A DNA stretch of 10,493 bases from an uncultured Oscillospiraceae bacterium (GTDB taxonomy: Bacteria > Bacillota_A > Clostridia > Oscillospirales > Oscillospiraceae): positions 1 to 10,493 of the forward strand of contig CAKTNU010000040.1 of the NCBI GenBank assembly GCA_934589325.1, given 5' to 3'. Under the pieces are notes generated by a model that did no database searches, was not told where the DNA came from, and saw only the letters and a list, made by a program, of their open reading frames with translations. Shown here one piece after another: positions 1 to 7,372 of the stretch; position 1 is the stretch's first letter; every line of letters starts with the position of its first letter. The translations under genes were made by a program, and so were the position numbers.

Positions 1-77
1 CGAACACAGAAGTTAAGCTCACCAGTGCCGACAATACTTGTCTGGAGACGGACTGGAAAGATAGGTCAACGCCAACA
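1..77 (+). rRNA. rrf: 5S ribosomal RNA, 3' part (5' end outside window)
   Basis: The window opens inside a 5S rRNA. The first bases (CGAACACAGAAGTTAAGCTC) match the conserved loop B/helix III segment of bacterial 5S rRNA, equivalent to about position 35 of the full molecule. The remaining bases give a length consistent with a 115-118 nt RNA. The exact 3' end is inferred from the end of the CGCCAAC segment, which would pair with the missing 5' strand, and is uncertain by a few bases. The hairpin that follows immediately is the operon terminator, so this is the last gene of an rRNA operon. Confidence 0.93.
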
Positions 78-78
78 T

Positions 79-107
79 AGAGCCGCTTGTTAAAGCGGCT
101 CTTTTTT
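79..107 (+). terminator. Rho-independent terminator of the rRNA operon
   Basis: A perfect 10-bp stem (79-88 with 93-102, AGAGCCGCTT/AAGCGGCTCT) closes a GTTA loop and runs into a T tract (102-107). It lies directly behind the 5S gene and before the pyrG promoter, which insulates pyrG from rRNA transcription. Confidence 0.95.
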
Positions 108-126
108 ATTTCTTTTAAAATTTTTC

Positions 127-1885
<1,759 letters not shown>

Positions 1886-1889
1886 TAAG

Positions 1890-1921
1890 AAAAGCTCGGG
1901 ACGTATCGTCCCGAGCTTTTT
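1890..1921. terminator. Strong, probably bidirectional terminator between pyrG and a convergent gene
   Basis: A perfect 14-bp stem (1890-1903 with 1907-1920, AAAAGCTCGGGACG and its complement) closes a 3-nt loop. It starts 4 nt after the pyrG stop. A-tract and T-tract flank the GC core symmetrically, so it can terminate pyrG on the plus strand and the convergent minus-strand gene ending at 1984. Confidence 0.93.
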
Positions 1922-1983
1922 CAGCTTGCTGGAAAGCTTCATAGATGTTCAATGGAATGGATAATCTCTAATTGCTGAGTATT

Positions 1984-2259
1984 TCAGGCGGTGAAGTCAA
2001 GGCCGCTGCGGAGATAATCAAACTTGCCCTCATGCTTATCCGAGGAGCACAGCAGCATCGGCTGGGAGCTCAGTCCGAGAACTATGCCGTCCGCGGCGTC
2101 GACATAGCAGTCGTAACGCATCCAAGCGGTGAACACGGCAAACTCGTAGAGGCCGTCGTTCAAAGAGACGTCGTAAAATTCCACATCGCGTTCGCAGAGA
2201 TGCAGCTCGGCGAGAACGGACTTATATGCGGCAGATGCATTTATGATTATATTTTTCAT
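1984..2259 (-). CDS. Small PepSY-like protein without a signal peptide
   Basis: A 91-aa protein. The segment from about residue 24 to 67 (DVEFYDVSLNDGLYEFAV, then YDCYVDAADGIVLG) follows the PepSY pattern: acidic strand, a YEF strand, then a Y-x-x-x-VDA-x-x-G-x-VL hairpin. It aligns with the clearer PepSY protein encoded at 4615-4929 (YEYVIDARTGEVLRG). The N-terminus (MKNIIINASAAYKSVL) has no hydrophobic segment, so the protein is predicted cytosolic, unusual for PepSY domains, which mostly act outside the membrane. The start is supported by GAAAGGAAG about 10 nt upstream on the minus strand. It lies 180 bp downstream of the histidine kinase gene in the same direction and has its own candidate promoter at 2320-2351. 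Molecular function is unknown; PepSY domains elsewhere are linked to inhibiting or modulating peptidases and sensors. The family call is moderately sure because the domain is divergent. Confidence 0.8.
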   Translation of the reverse strand: MKNIIINASAAYKSVLAELHLCERDVEFYDVSLNDGLYEFAVFTAWMRYDCYVDAADGIVLGLSSQPMLLCSSDKHEGKFDYLRSGLDFTA

Positions 2260-2319
2260 GATTTTATCTTCCTTTCTTAAAACGGGATCAAAACTTGTTT
2301 TCCTTGACCTTACGAGTTT

Positions 2320-2351
2320 ATGATAAGGCGTAATTTTAAGAAAAGGATTAG
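2320..2351 (-). promoter_or_regulatory. Shared-box promoter A, upstream of the small PepSY-like gene
   Basis: Read on the minus strand, CTAAT-CC-TTTTCTTAAAAT (2351 to 2333) is followed after 7 nt by a -10-like TATCAT (2325 to 2320), 60 nt before the start codon at 2259. The same box with the same spacing precedes the membrane PepSY gene (4555-4586). There is no good -35 hexamer, which fits an activator-dependent promoter. That the adjacent response regulator binds here is inference. Confidence 0.55.
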
Positions 2352-2439
2352 ATAAATTTGAAGAAATTTTAAACCGAATCGTGAAAAAACAGGCAATTTC
2401 GCAACTTTTTGATTGATATAAAAATATCGAATAATGAAA

Positions 2440-3768
2440 TCAAATAGTCACGGAGAAAATACTGCCCTTACCGGGAGCGCTCTCGAGAGCGACTGAACCG
2501 CCGTGAAACTGCGCGATCTCCTTGACCATCGCAAGGCCGAGCCCGCAGCCGCCGTCCTCACCGTGCGAAGGATCTGCCTGCCAGAACCGCTGCCAGACCT
2601 TGTCCTGGTAGTCGGGCGCGATGCCGGGCCCGTCGTCCGCGACATTGAAAACGGCTTTGCCTGAGGGATTCGTGTGCAGCGAGACGCATATATGCGCATC
2701 ATCGCCGCCGTATTTATATGCGTTCTGGAGGAGATTCGCGACAACGCGGGACATCAGACTCGCATTGAAAACGGCCTGTACATCCGGCTGAATATCAAGC
2801 GTCAGCACGGCGTCTGAGCCGGGAGGAGGCGGACACTCTTCACAGCAGGAGCGGACAAACTCGCTCATGTCCATACGCTTCATCGGGTATTTGTCTGTCC
2901 CATGCTGCATACGTGTCAGTCCGAGCAGTTCCTGCACGAGCTGAGACATATGCTCTCCCTGCTGCTCTATCACAGCCACCGATTCCATGAAATCCTCGCG
3001 TGTATGAGCCTTGCGCTTGGCGCGGTCGCACTCGGCAAGGATGACGGTTATCGGTGTGCGCAGTTCATGCGAAGCATCGGAGGTGAACTGACGCTCGGCG
3101 TTGAATGAGTTCTCAAGCCGTTCAAACATGCGGTCAAAGGCTGCACCCAGCCGCCGCATCTCACTGGGACCGCGCCGGATATTCAGCCGGGCGCTCAGAT
3201 CCTCACCGGCGGATATACCGTCGACCGCTGTAAGGATCTTCTCCATCGGGCGGAATGCCGACCATGCGATCAGCCAGCCGCCGCCTATGGTCACGACGAG
3301 CAGGACAGGGAGCAGCGTTGCGGTGAGTATTATAATAGTATGCATGAGCCCAGATCGATCCTCGGCGGAAATTATGCCGCGTACCCATATGCCGGTTACA
3401 TCCATGTCAACATAGCTGTCATATATATAATAATCCTCGCCGCCGATATCGACCGTGCGCACTACATCAAGCACGAGAGGCGTGTTGACATCAAAATCCT
3501 CCGGCTGAGCACCGTGGATAAAGACACCGTCCTTGCCATAGAACATACAATATACACCGCGGCTGTACATCGACAAGTCGTCCCACTCAAACTTGCCACG
3601 GTCGAACTCCACATCGTCGACGTTTTTCTGTACTACCTTGACCAGACGCCCGGCAGGGTCGTCCGTGATGGCGTTGTGGTTCACGACCAGCACAAATACG
3701 AGCGTCAGCGCTGCAAGAAGCAGCATCATCAGCGTTATCCACGCCGTTATACGTAGCTTTGCAGACAT
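2440..3768 (-). CDS. Two-component sensor histidine kinase (HAMP, class I)
   Basis: A 442-aa membrane sensor kinase that should autophosphorylate on His234 and pass phosphate to the response regulator encoded just before it. Order of parts: TM1 (about 10-30), an extracytoplasmic sensor region (about 31-143), TM2 (about 144-168), HAMP linker (about 170-222), DHp domain with the H-box ASHELRTP (His234), and the HATPase domain with N-box (NLLQNAYKYG, Asn345/Asn349), G1 (DDGPGI, 378-383), F-box (WQRFWQAD) and G2 (GLGLAMV, 409-415). All catalytic motifs look intact. The ATG abuts the TGA of the regulator (TGAATG), with GAGG in the regulator's last codons as ribosome binding site, so the two are translationally linked. 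The signal sensed is unknown; flanking PepSY genes hint at a cell-envelope cue. Confidence 0.96.
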   Translation of the reverse strand: MSAKLRITAWITLMMLLLAALTLVFVLVVNHNAITDDPAGRLVKVVQKNVDDVEFDRGKFEWDDLSMYSRGVYCMFYGKDGVFIHGAQPEDFDVNTPLVLDVVRTVDIGGEDYYIYDSYVDMDVTGIWVRGIISAEDRSGLMHTIIILTATLLPVLLVVTIGGGWLIAWSAFRPMEKILTAVDGISAGEDLSARLNIRRGPSEMRRLGAAFDRMFERLENSFNAERQFTSDASHELRTPITVILAECDRAKRKAHTREDFMESVAVIEQQGEHMSQLVQELLGLTRMQHGTDKYPMKRMDMSEFVRSCCEECPPPPGSDAVLTLDIQPDVQAVFNASLMSRVVANLLQNAYKYGGDDAHICVSLHTNPSGKAVFNVADDGPGIAPDYQDKVWQRFWQADPSHGEDGGCGLGLAMVKEIAQFHGGSVALESAPGKGSIFSVTI

Positions 3769-4440
3769 TCAATCCTCCCGCAGCACCCAGCCGCTGCCCC
3801 ATACGGTGCGTATCAGCTTCTTGTCAAAGCCGGTGTCCATCTTTTTGCGCAGGTAGCCGATATAAACGTCGACCACATTTGTGCCGCCCTCGTAGTCAAA
3901 ATTCCAGAGGTTATTTTCTATCATCTCGCGGGTCAAAACGATGCCCTTGTTGCGCAGCATATACTCCAGCAGCGCAAATTCACGAGCTGTCAGCTCTATG
4001 CTTTTCCCGGCGCGGGTGACGGTCTTGGCAGAGACGTCCATTGTGAGATCGGCCGCGGTGAAGATGTTGGAACGGTTGCCGGTATATTTGCGGCTGATAG
4101 CGCGGACCACTGCCAGCAGCTCCGGGAAATTGAAGGGCTTGACAAGGTAATAATCGCCGCCGCTCTCCAGCCCCTCCACGCGGTCGGCAATACTGTCACG
4201 GGCGGTCAGGAACAGGACCGGTGCTCCGTTACCCTCGCGGCGCATCTGCCGCACGGCGTCCAGACCGCTCATACGCGGCATCATAATGTCCATTATCATC
4301 ACGTCGTAGTCAGCGGCGCGGGCATACTCCAGCGCCTGCGCTCCGTCAAAGCAGGCGTCGACGCTGTAGCCCTCGTCCTCGAGCGCTTCGCAGATGATCT
4401 TATTGAGGCGTTTTTCGTCCTCTGCAACGAGTACTCTCAT
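3769..4440 (-). CDS. OmpR/PhoB-family response regulator
   Basis: A 223-aa DNA-binding regulator, the partner of the adjacent kinase. The receiver domain (1-about 115) has the acidic pocket Glu7/Asp8, phospho-acceptor Asp51 (MIMDIMMP), Thr79 and Lys101 (LVKPF). The winged-helix DNA-binding domain (about 125-222) carries ELTAREFALLEYMLRNKG, the recognition-helix region TNVVDVYIGYLRKKM and the end motif IRTVWGSGWVL. The frame is open to an ATG at 4479, but the start at 4440 (MRVLVAEDE) is preferred: AAGGAG (4447-4452 on the complement) lies 6 nt upstream, and the receiver fold begins there; the ATG at 4446 touches the Shine-Dalgarno and is too close. No confident promoter was found for this gene in the 174-bp divergent spacer. 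Likely targets are the two flanking PepSY genes, by the shared box. Confidence 0.96.
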   Translation of the reverse strand: MRVLVAEDEKRLNKIICEALEDEGYSVDACFDGAQALEYARAADYDVMIMDIMMPRMSGLDAVRQMRREGNGAPVLFLTARDSIADRVEGLESGGDYYLVKPFNFPELLAVVRAISRKYTGNRSNIFTAADLTMDVSAKTVTRAGKSIELTAREFALLEYMLRNKGIVLTREMIENNLWNFDYEGGTNVVDVYIGYLRKKMDTGFDKKLIRTVWGSGWVLRED

Positions 4441-4476
4441 ATCCATCTCCTTAATATCAACGATACCATCAGTAAA

Positions 4477-4512
4477 CAAGGGCAGACATGCTGCCAGGCA
4501 TGTGTGCTCTTG
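4477..4512. repeat. Imperfect inverted repeat in the regulator/PepSY divergent spacer
   Basis: CAAGGGCAGACATG (4477-4490) and CATGTGTGCTCTTG (4499-4512) are complementary at 12 of 14 positions around an 8-nt centre. As plus-strand RNA one of the two mismatches becomes a G-U pair. No T tract follows in either direction, so it is not a normal terminator. It lies 37 nt upstream of the regulator start and could be an operator or a 5'-leader hairpin of the regulator mRNA. Confidence 0.5.
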
Positions 4513-4554
4513 CTAATTTATGCTACCAAGAAATAATATGAAAAGATTAAATCA

Positions 4555-4586
4555 CTAATAATTTTCTTAAAATATTTTACTATACT
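4555..4586 (+). promoter_or_regulatory. Shared-box promoter B, upstream of the membrane PepSY gene
   Basis: CTAAT-AA-TTTTCTTAAAAT (4555-4573) is followed after exactly 7 nt by TATACT (4581-4586). The start would be near 4593, just before AAGGAG (4601-4606) and the ATG at 4615. The position 17 nt upstream of the -10 shows no -35 consensus, which suggests an activated promoter. The part of the box in the -35 zone contains ATTTT-CTT-AAAAT, a small inverted repeat. Same design as the element at 2320-2351. Confidence 0.6.
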
Positions 4587-4614
4587 TGCGCCATAAAGTG
4601 AAGGAGAAAATGCT

Positions 4615-4929
4615 ATGAAAAAAACGATGCGAACCGTACTGATATGCCTCCTTGTGCTGCTGATCATCGGCGCGGCCGTCGGCGGATATTTCATCTGGCG
4701 GCACAACACGCTGTATATCGGCAGAGATGCCGCGCTTGGTGCGGCGATTGACGATGCGGGTGTGCTTATGGCTGACACGTTTGACATTGACGTCGACTTT
4801 GAGCATGAGCATGGGCGCAGCTGGTACGATGTTGAGTTTAAAACTGCCGGTACCGATTACGAGTATGTTATCGATGCGAGGACGGGGGAGGTTCTCCGCG
4901 GTACGGCAGCTCCGGAGCACGCCGGATGA
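4615..4929 (+). CDS. Membrane-anchored PepSY-domain protein
   Basis: A 104-aa protein with one N-terminal membrane anchor or uncleaved signal (about residues 7-28, after MKKTMR) and one PepSY domain outside the membrane (about 33-98). The domain shows the expected layout: an AALGAAIDDAG helix, an acidic strand (DIDVDFEHEHG), WYDVEFKT, then YEYVIDARTGEVLRG. The start has AAGGAG 8 nt upstream. It is divergent from the response regulator gene across 174 bp. Small PepSY proteins are known next to two-component genes (I recall ykoI beside ykoGH in Bacillus subtilis), where they are thought to be regulated targets or modulators of the sensor. Its precise role here is not shown by the sequence. Confidence 0.9.
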   Translation: MKKTMRTVLICLLVLLIIGAAVGGYFIWRHNTLYIGRDAALGAAIDDAGVLMADTFDIDVDFEHEHGRSWYDVEFKTAGTDYEYVIDARTGEVLRGTAAPEHAG

Positions 4930-4988
4930 TATATTTTCCCCATATGTTACCCCCCTCTTTTCTTTCCTGAACACACACTATCAAACGG

Positions 4989-5022
4989 AAATCCCGCCGG
5001 GACGTGCTTCCCGGCGGGATTT
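4989..5022. terminator. Hairpin between convergent PepSY and MATE genes, probable terminator
   Basis: A 14-bp perfect stem (4989-5002 with 5009-5022, AAATCCCGCCGGGA and its complement) closes a 6-nt loop. The T run is short on both strands (TTT then CTG on plus, TTTCCGTTT on minus), so termination efficiency may be modest. Its position, 60 bp after the plus-strand stop and 83 bp after the minus-strand stop, suits a shared terminator. The rest of 4930-5104 holds only a pyrimidine-rich stretch and no gene. Confidence 0.75.
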
Positions 5023-5104
5023 CTGCGAGATTTAAGAAGTCAGATCGCCGGCCGCTGCAGCATTTAGGCTGTGCCGACCTTCGATATTGGATCCGGCAGC
5101 TTGC

Positions 5105-6475
5105 TTAAATAGACTCCTCCGCAGCCTGCAGCTTTTTGAGCCAGCCGCCGCGGTAGTAATATATAAGCAGCAGTATGCTGCACAGTACCCAGCCGGCGGG
5201 ATAGCCGAGGACTATCGCGTCTATTCCGCCGCCGAGCTTATACACGGCGAACAGGTATATCTGCCGGAACACGACGAAGGAGCCGAGCATTATAAACATC
5301 GTCGAGCGCGTATCACCTGCGCCGCGGAGAGCACCGGAATAGACCTGATTTATTGCAAACATCAGGTAGAACGGGGAGATAAGCCGGATGAACAGGCCGC
5401 CGAACTCTACGACCTCCGGCTCGCGGTTGAACAGCGTGACTATCTGCGGAGCAAATATGCACAGCGGCGTGAGGACAAAGATCATGATAATAAGCCCGAT
5501 GACAAGGCCGGACTTTGCGCCGGACTTTGCACGGTCATATTTCCCCGCACCGAGATTCTGGCCGACGAAGGTCGTTATTGCGACAGACAGACTCATCATC
5601 GGCAGCATAGCGAAGGAGTCGACCTTGTTGCAGGCTGTCCAGCCCGCCATGCAGGAGCTTTCAAAACGGTTGATGTACGACTGGACGAACACGTTTGAAA
5701 ATGCGGTTATTGCGAGCTGCAGCGCGGACGGGATGCCGATAACGCATATCTTGCTCAGTATGCTGCCCGTCATATGCAGGTCGCGGCAGTCGACGCGGTA
5801 GTCAGCCTTACTGCGGATGAGCAGAAGCATGACAAGTATTGCGGAGAGAAACTGCGCGATTATTGTAGCTATTGCGGCCCCCGCGATCCCCATGCTGAAA
5901 TACTTGACGAAAATGATATCGAGTATGGTGTTGGTGAGCGCAGAGAAAATGAGAAAATACAGAGGCCGCGTAGAATCGCCCACGGCACGGAGAATACCGG
6001 CGCCGATGTAGTACATTATAACACCCGACACGCCCCAGAAATATATGCGCAGGTACTCCGTCGCATCGGCCATAACGTCCTCGGGCGTGCTCATCAGCTC
6101 CAGCATGAACGGAGTGAGCCACACACCCAGCAGCGTCAGCAGCACACACATGATGAGCGACATCGTTATTGTAGTCTGCACGGCCTTGTGCAGCTTATCG
6201 CGGTCGTGTGCACCGTAGAACTGCGATATCACAACTCCCGCGCCGGCAGCCAGACCGCCGAACAGCCCGAACAGAGTGTTGATTATCGGCCCCGTGCAGC
6301 CAACGGCAGCCAGCGCCTGCTTGCTGACATAGTTGCCGACGACAACGGAGTCGACCGTGTTGTAAAGCTGCTGAAAAACATTGCCTATCATTAAGGGCAG
6401 GGCAAAAGAAATGAGCAGCCGGGGTATGCTGCCCTCTGTCATATCCGTGTCCCTGCGTTTTAATACCGAAGCCAC
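5105..6475 (-). CDS. MATE-family multidrug/organic cation efflux transporter
   Basis: A 456-aa inner-membrane antiporter with about 12 membrane segments in two homologous halves, the normal MATE size. Family marks: TEGSIPRLLISFALPLMIGN followed by QQLYNTVDSVVVG near residues 13-47 (conserved Asp42), the GAGVVISQFYGA segment, and in the second half ITTFVGQNLGAGKYDRAKSG and YSGALRGAGDTRSTM. Such proteins export cationic drugs, toxins or metabolites using Na+ or H+ gradients; the substrate cannot be read from sequence. The chosen start is a GTG at 6475 with GGAGG 11 nt upstream; an ATG at 6442 (MTEGSIPRLL) with a weaker AGGG 8 nt upstream is a real alternative and would shorten the protein by 11 residues. 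The gene stands alone, with a consensus promoter overlaid by an inverted repeat, so regulated expression is likely. Confidence 0.96.
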   Translation of the reverse strand: MASVLKRRDTDMTEGSIPRLLISFALPLMIGNVFQQLYNTVDSVVVGNYVSKQALAAVGCTGPIINTLFGLFGGLAAGAGVVISQFYGAHDRDKLHKAVQTTITMSLIMCVLLTLLGVWLTPFMLELMSTPEDVMADATEYLRIYFWGVSGVIMYYIGAGILRAVGDSTRPLYFLIFSALTNTILDIIFVKYFSMGIAGAAIATIIAQFLSAILVMLLLIRSKADYRVDCRDLHMTGSILSKICVIGIPSALQLAITAFSNVFVQSYINRFESSCMAGWTACNKVDSFAMLPMMSLSVAITTFVGQNLGAGKYDRAKSGAKSGLVIGLIIMIFVLTPLCIFAPQIVTLFNREPEVVEFGGLFIRLISPFYLMFAINQVYSGALRGAGDTRSTMFIMLGSFVVFRQIYLFAVYKLGGGIDAIVLGYPAGWVLCSILLLIYYYRGGWLKKLQAAEESI

Positions 6476-6514
6476 GTGTTATCTATCCTCCAAAGCTGTT
6501 TATCGAGTAAAATA

Positions 6515-6543
6515 AGTATAAAATCATAAGCTTGATATGTCAA
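6515..6543 (-). promoter_or_regulatory. Sigma-A type promoter of the MATE gene
   Basis: On the minus strand TTGACA (6543 to 6538) and TATACT (6520 to 6515) are separated by 17 nt. The start would fall near 6508, giving a short leader of about 33 nt that contains the GGAGG ribosome binding site. No attenuator fits in that leader. Confidence 0.85.
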
Positions 6544-6546
6544 GCT
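6529..6546. promoter_or_regulatory. Inverted repeat over the MATE promoter, candidate repressor operator
   Basis: AGCTTGA (6529-6535) and TCAAGCT (6540-6546) form a perfect 7+7 bp inverted repeat with a 4-nt centre, 18 bp in all. It covers the whole -35 hexamer and the adjoining half of the spacer of the MATE promoter. This is the size and placement expected for a dimeric repressor site of the TetR or MarR kind. No such repressor gene lies in this window. Confidence 0.55.
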
Positions 6547-6605
6547 GTAAAAGGACATCTTTCGTGATAGTTCACAAATTGACAATATGAAATTAGTGCA
6601 TATAT

Positions 6606-6642
6606 ACGAAAAGAGCGGGGCGTTTTGCCCTGCTCTTTTCGT
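6606..6642 (-). terminator. Terminator of the CarD-like gene
   Basis: A 16-bp stem (6606-6621 with 6627-6642, one G-U pair) has a 5-nt loop and begins 11 nt after the stop of the minus-strand CarD-like gene. On that strand the GC core is followed by TTTTCGTATATAT. The A/T flanks are nearly symmetric, so it may also stop plus-strand transcription. Confidence 0.88.
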
Positions 6643-6653
6643 AATGCGTCCTG

Positions 6654-7154
6654 TTACGCTTCGGCATCGGCCTGTGCGATGCAGCTGACTATGTACGGCT
6701 CGACGTCCTTAACATCCATCTCCAGCGCAACGGCAAGCTCACCGTGCAGAATGTCCTTTGCGCGCTTCATAGTTGCCTCGGCGCGGCTGCTCTTGGTCTT
6801 CTTATCGGTCATGCGGCAGCGCAGACCCTTGACTATCGAGACAAGTGCCTCGCAGGTATGCAGCTTGAAGAGCTGCTTATAAAACGCGTCGACATGGTTG
6901 AAACGGGTGTCATTGCATATGGCCGGTTCTATCCCGGGGATCGACGCTATCAGCGCCTCCGCCTCAGCGCGGGACATCACTGGGCGCATATATGCCCCTG
7001 AATCGACCGGCGCGAAGTAGGTTCCGCTGCCGATGAGAGGGCGCAGATGATAATAGAGCTTGCTGCCGGCCGCTGAACCCGCCAGCGGCGCAATGCACTC
7101 AACTGTGCAGACCCCGTTCTCTCCGTAAATTATCTTTTCTCCGACCGAATACAT
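6654..7154 (-). CDS. CarD/CdnL-like transcriptional regulator
   Basis: A 166-aa protein whose N-terminal 60 residues match the CarD/TRCF RNA-polymerase-interacting domain: MYSVGEKIIYGENGVCTVECI, then KLYYHLRPL and a FAPVDSGAYMRPVMS strand. The rest (about 62-166) is mostly helical and includes a basic patch (MTDKKTKSSRAEATMKRAKD), as in the C-terminal DNA-contacting part of CarD/CdnL proteins, which bind RNA polymerase beta and stabilise promoter open complexes. Length is close to the family norm. The start has GGGGGA 8 nt upstream. It is a single-gene unit with its own promoter and terminator, divergent from the CmpB-like gene. Firmicutes often carry several CarD-like paralogues, so whether this is the main one or a specialised one cannot be told here. 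Confidence 0.87.
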   Translation of the reverse strand: MYSVGEKIIYGENGVCTVECIAPLAGSAAGSKLYYHLRPLIGSGTYFAPVDSGAYMRPVMSRAEAEALIASIPGIEPAICNDTRFNHVDAFYKQLFKLHTCEALVSIVKGLRCRMTDKKTKSSRAEATMKRAKDILHGELAVALEMDVKDVEPYIVSCIAQADAEA

Positions 7155-7188
7155 CCAAACTATCCCCCATCCTATTACTCATATCTAT

Positions 7189-7218
7189 ATAATACAACAT
7201 TCCGCGCAGAATTTCCAA
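7189..7218 (-). promoter_or_regulatory. Candidate promoter of the CarD-like gene
   Basis: On the minus strand TTGGAA (7218 to 7213) and TATTAT (7194 to 7189) are 18 nt apart, with a start near 7182 and a leader of about 28 nt. The spacer contains an imperfect 14-bp palindrome (7199-7212, ATTCCGCGCAGAAT) that could be an operator, though it is weak. Confidence 0.55.
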
Positions 7219-7299
7219 CAAAAAATTAAGAAAAATTAAAAAATTTCAGGCTCTTTTTTGCAAGCTCTTTACAGTAACTGCGGACGAATGTGCAGCATT

Positions 7300-7309
7300 G
7301 CAAATTTGC
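7300..7309. promoter_or_regulatory. 10-bp palindrome upstream of the CmpB-like/hemZ operon promoter
   Basis: GCAAATTTGC is a perfect palindrome 3 nt upstream of the -35 hexamer at 7313. Position fits an activator or repressor site, but at this length chance occurrence is quite possible. Confidence 0.3.
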
Positions 7310-7312
7310 GCA

Positions 7313-7341
7313 TTGAGTTCTTGCGCGGACTTTGCTATAAT
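7313..7341 (+). promoter_or_regulatory. Promoter of the CmpB-like/hemZ/kinase operon
   Basis: TTGAGT (7313-7318) and TATAAT (7336-7341) are separated by 17 nt, and TGC directly before the -10 (7333-7335) makes it an extended -10 promoter. Transcription would start near 7348, giving a short leader of about 25 nt to the ATG at 7373. Confidence 0.82.
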
Positions 7342-7372
7342 ATCCTCAAATCAGTATCGGGAGAGAGAAAAT

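Noticed and set aside
1972..2280. 102-aa open frame on the plus strand
   Set aside because: Antisense to the small PepSY-like gene, which has a ribosome binding site, a domain pattern and a promoter box; this frame has none.
4441..4479. Extended N-terminus of the response regulator from the ATG at 4479
   Set aside because: It would add 13 residues before the receiver fold. AAGGAG at 4447-4452 lies inside that extension and points to the ATG at 4440.
5087..6394. Two plus-strand frames of about 200 aa (5087-5698 and 5774-6394)
   Set aside because: Both are antisense to the MATE gene and rich in Tyr, His, Arg and Glu without any fold pattern, typical of shadows of membrane-protein codons.
7222..7250. 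A third copy of the shared PepSY box in the CarD-like upstream region
   Set aside because: TTAAT-TTTTCTTAA is present on the minus strand, but the 2-nt gap, the AAAT end and the 7-nt spacing to a -10 box are missing; AT-rich chance similarity is likelier.
7298..7372. Earlier start for the CmpB-like protein at 7298
   Set aside because: The codon lies upstream of the extended -10 promoter (7313-7341), and the added residues do not resemble the family N-terminus.
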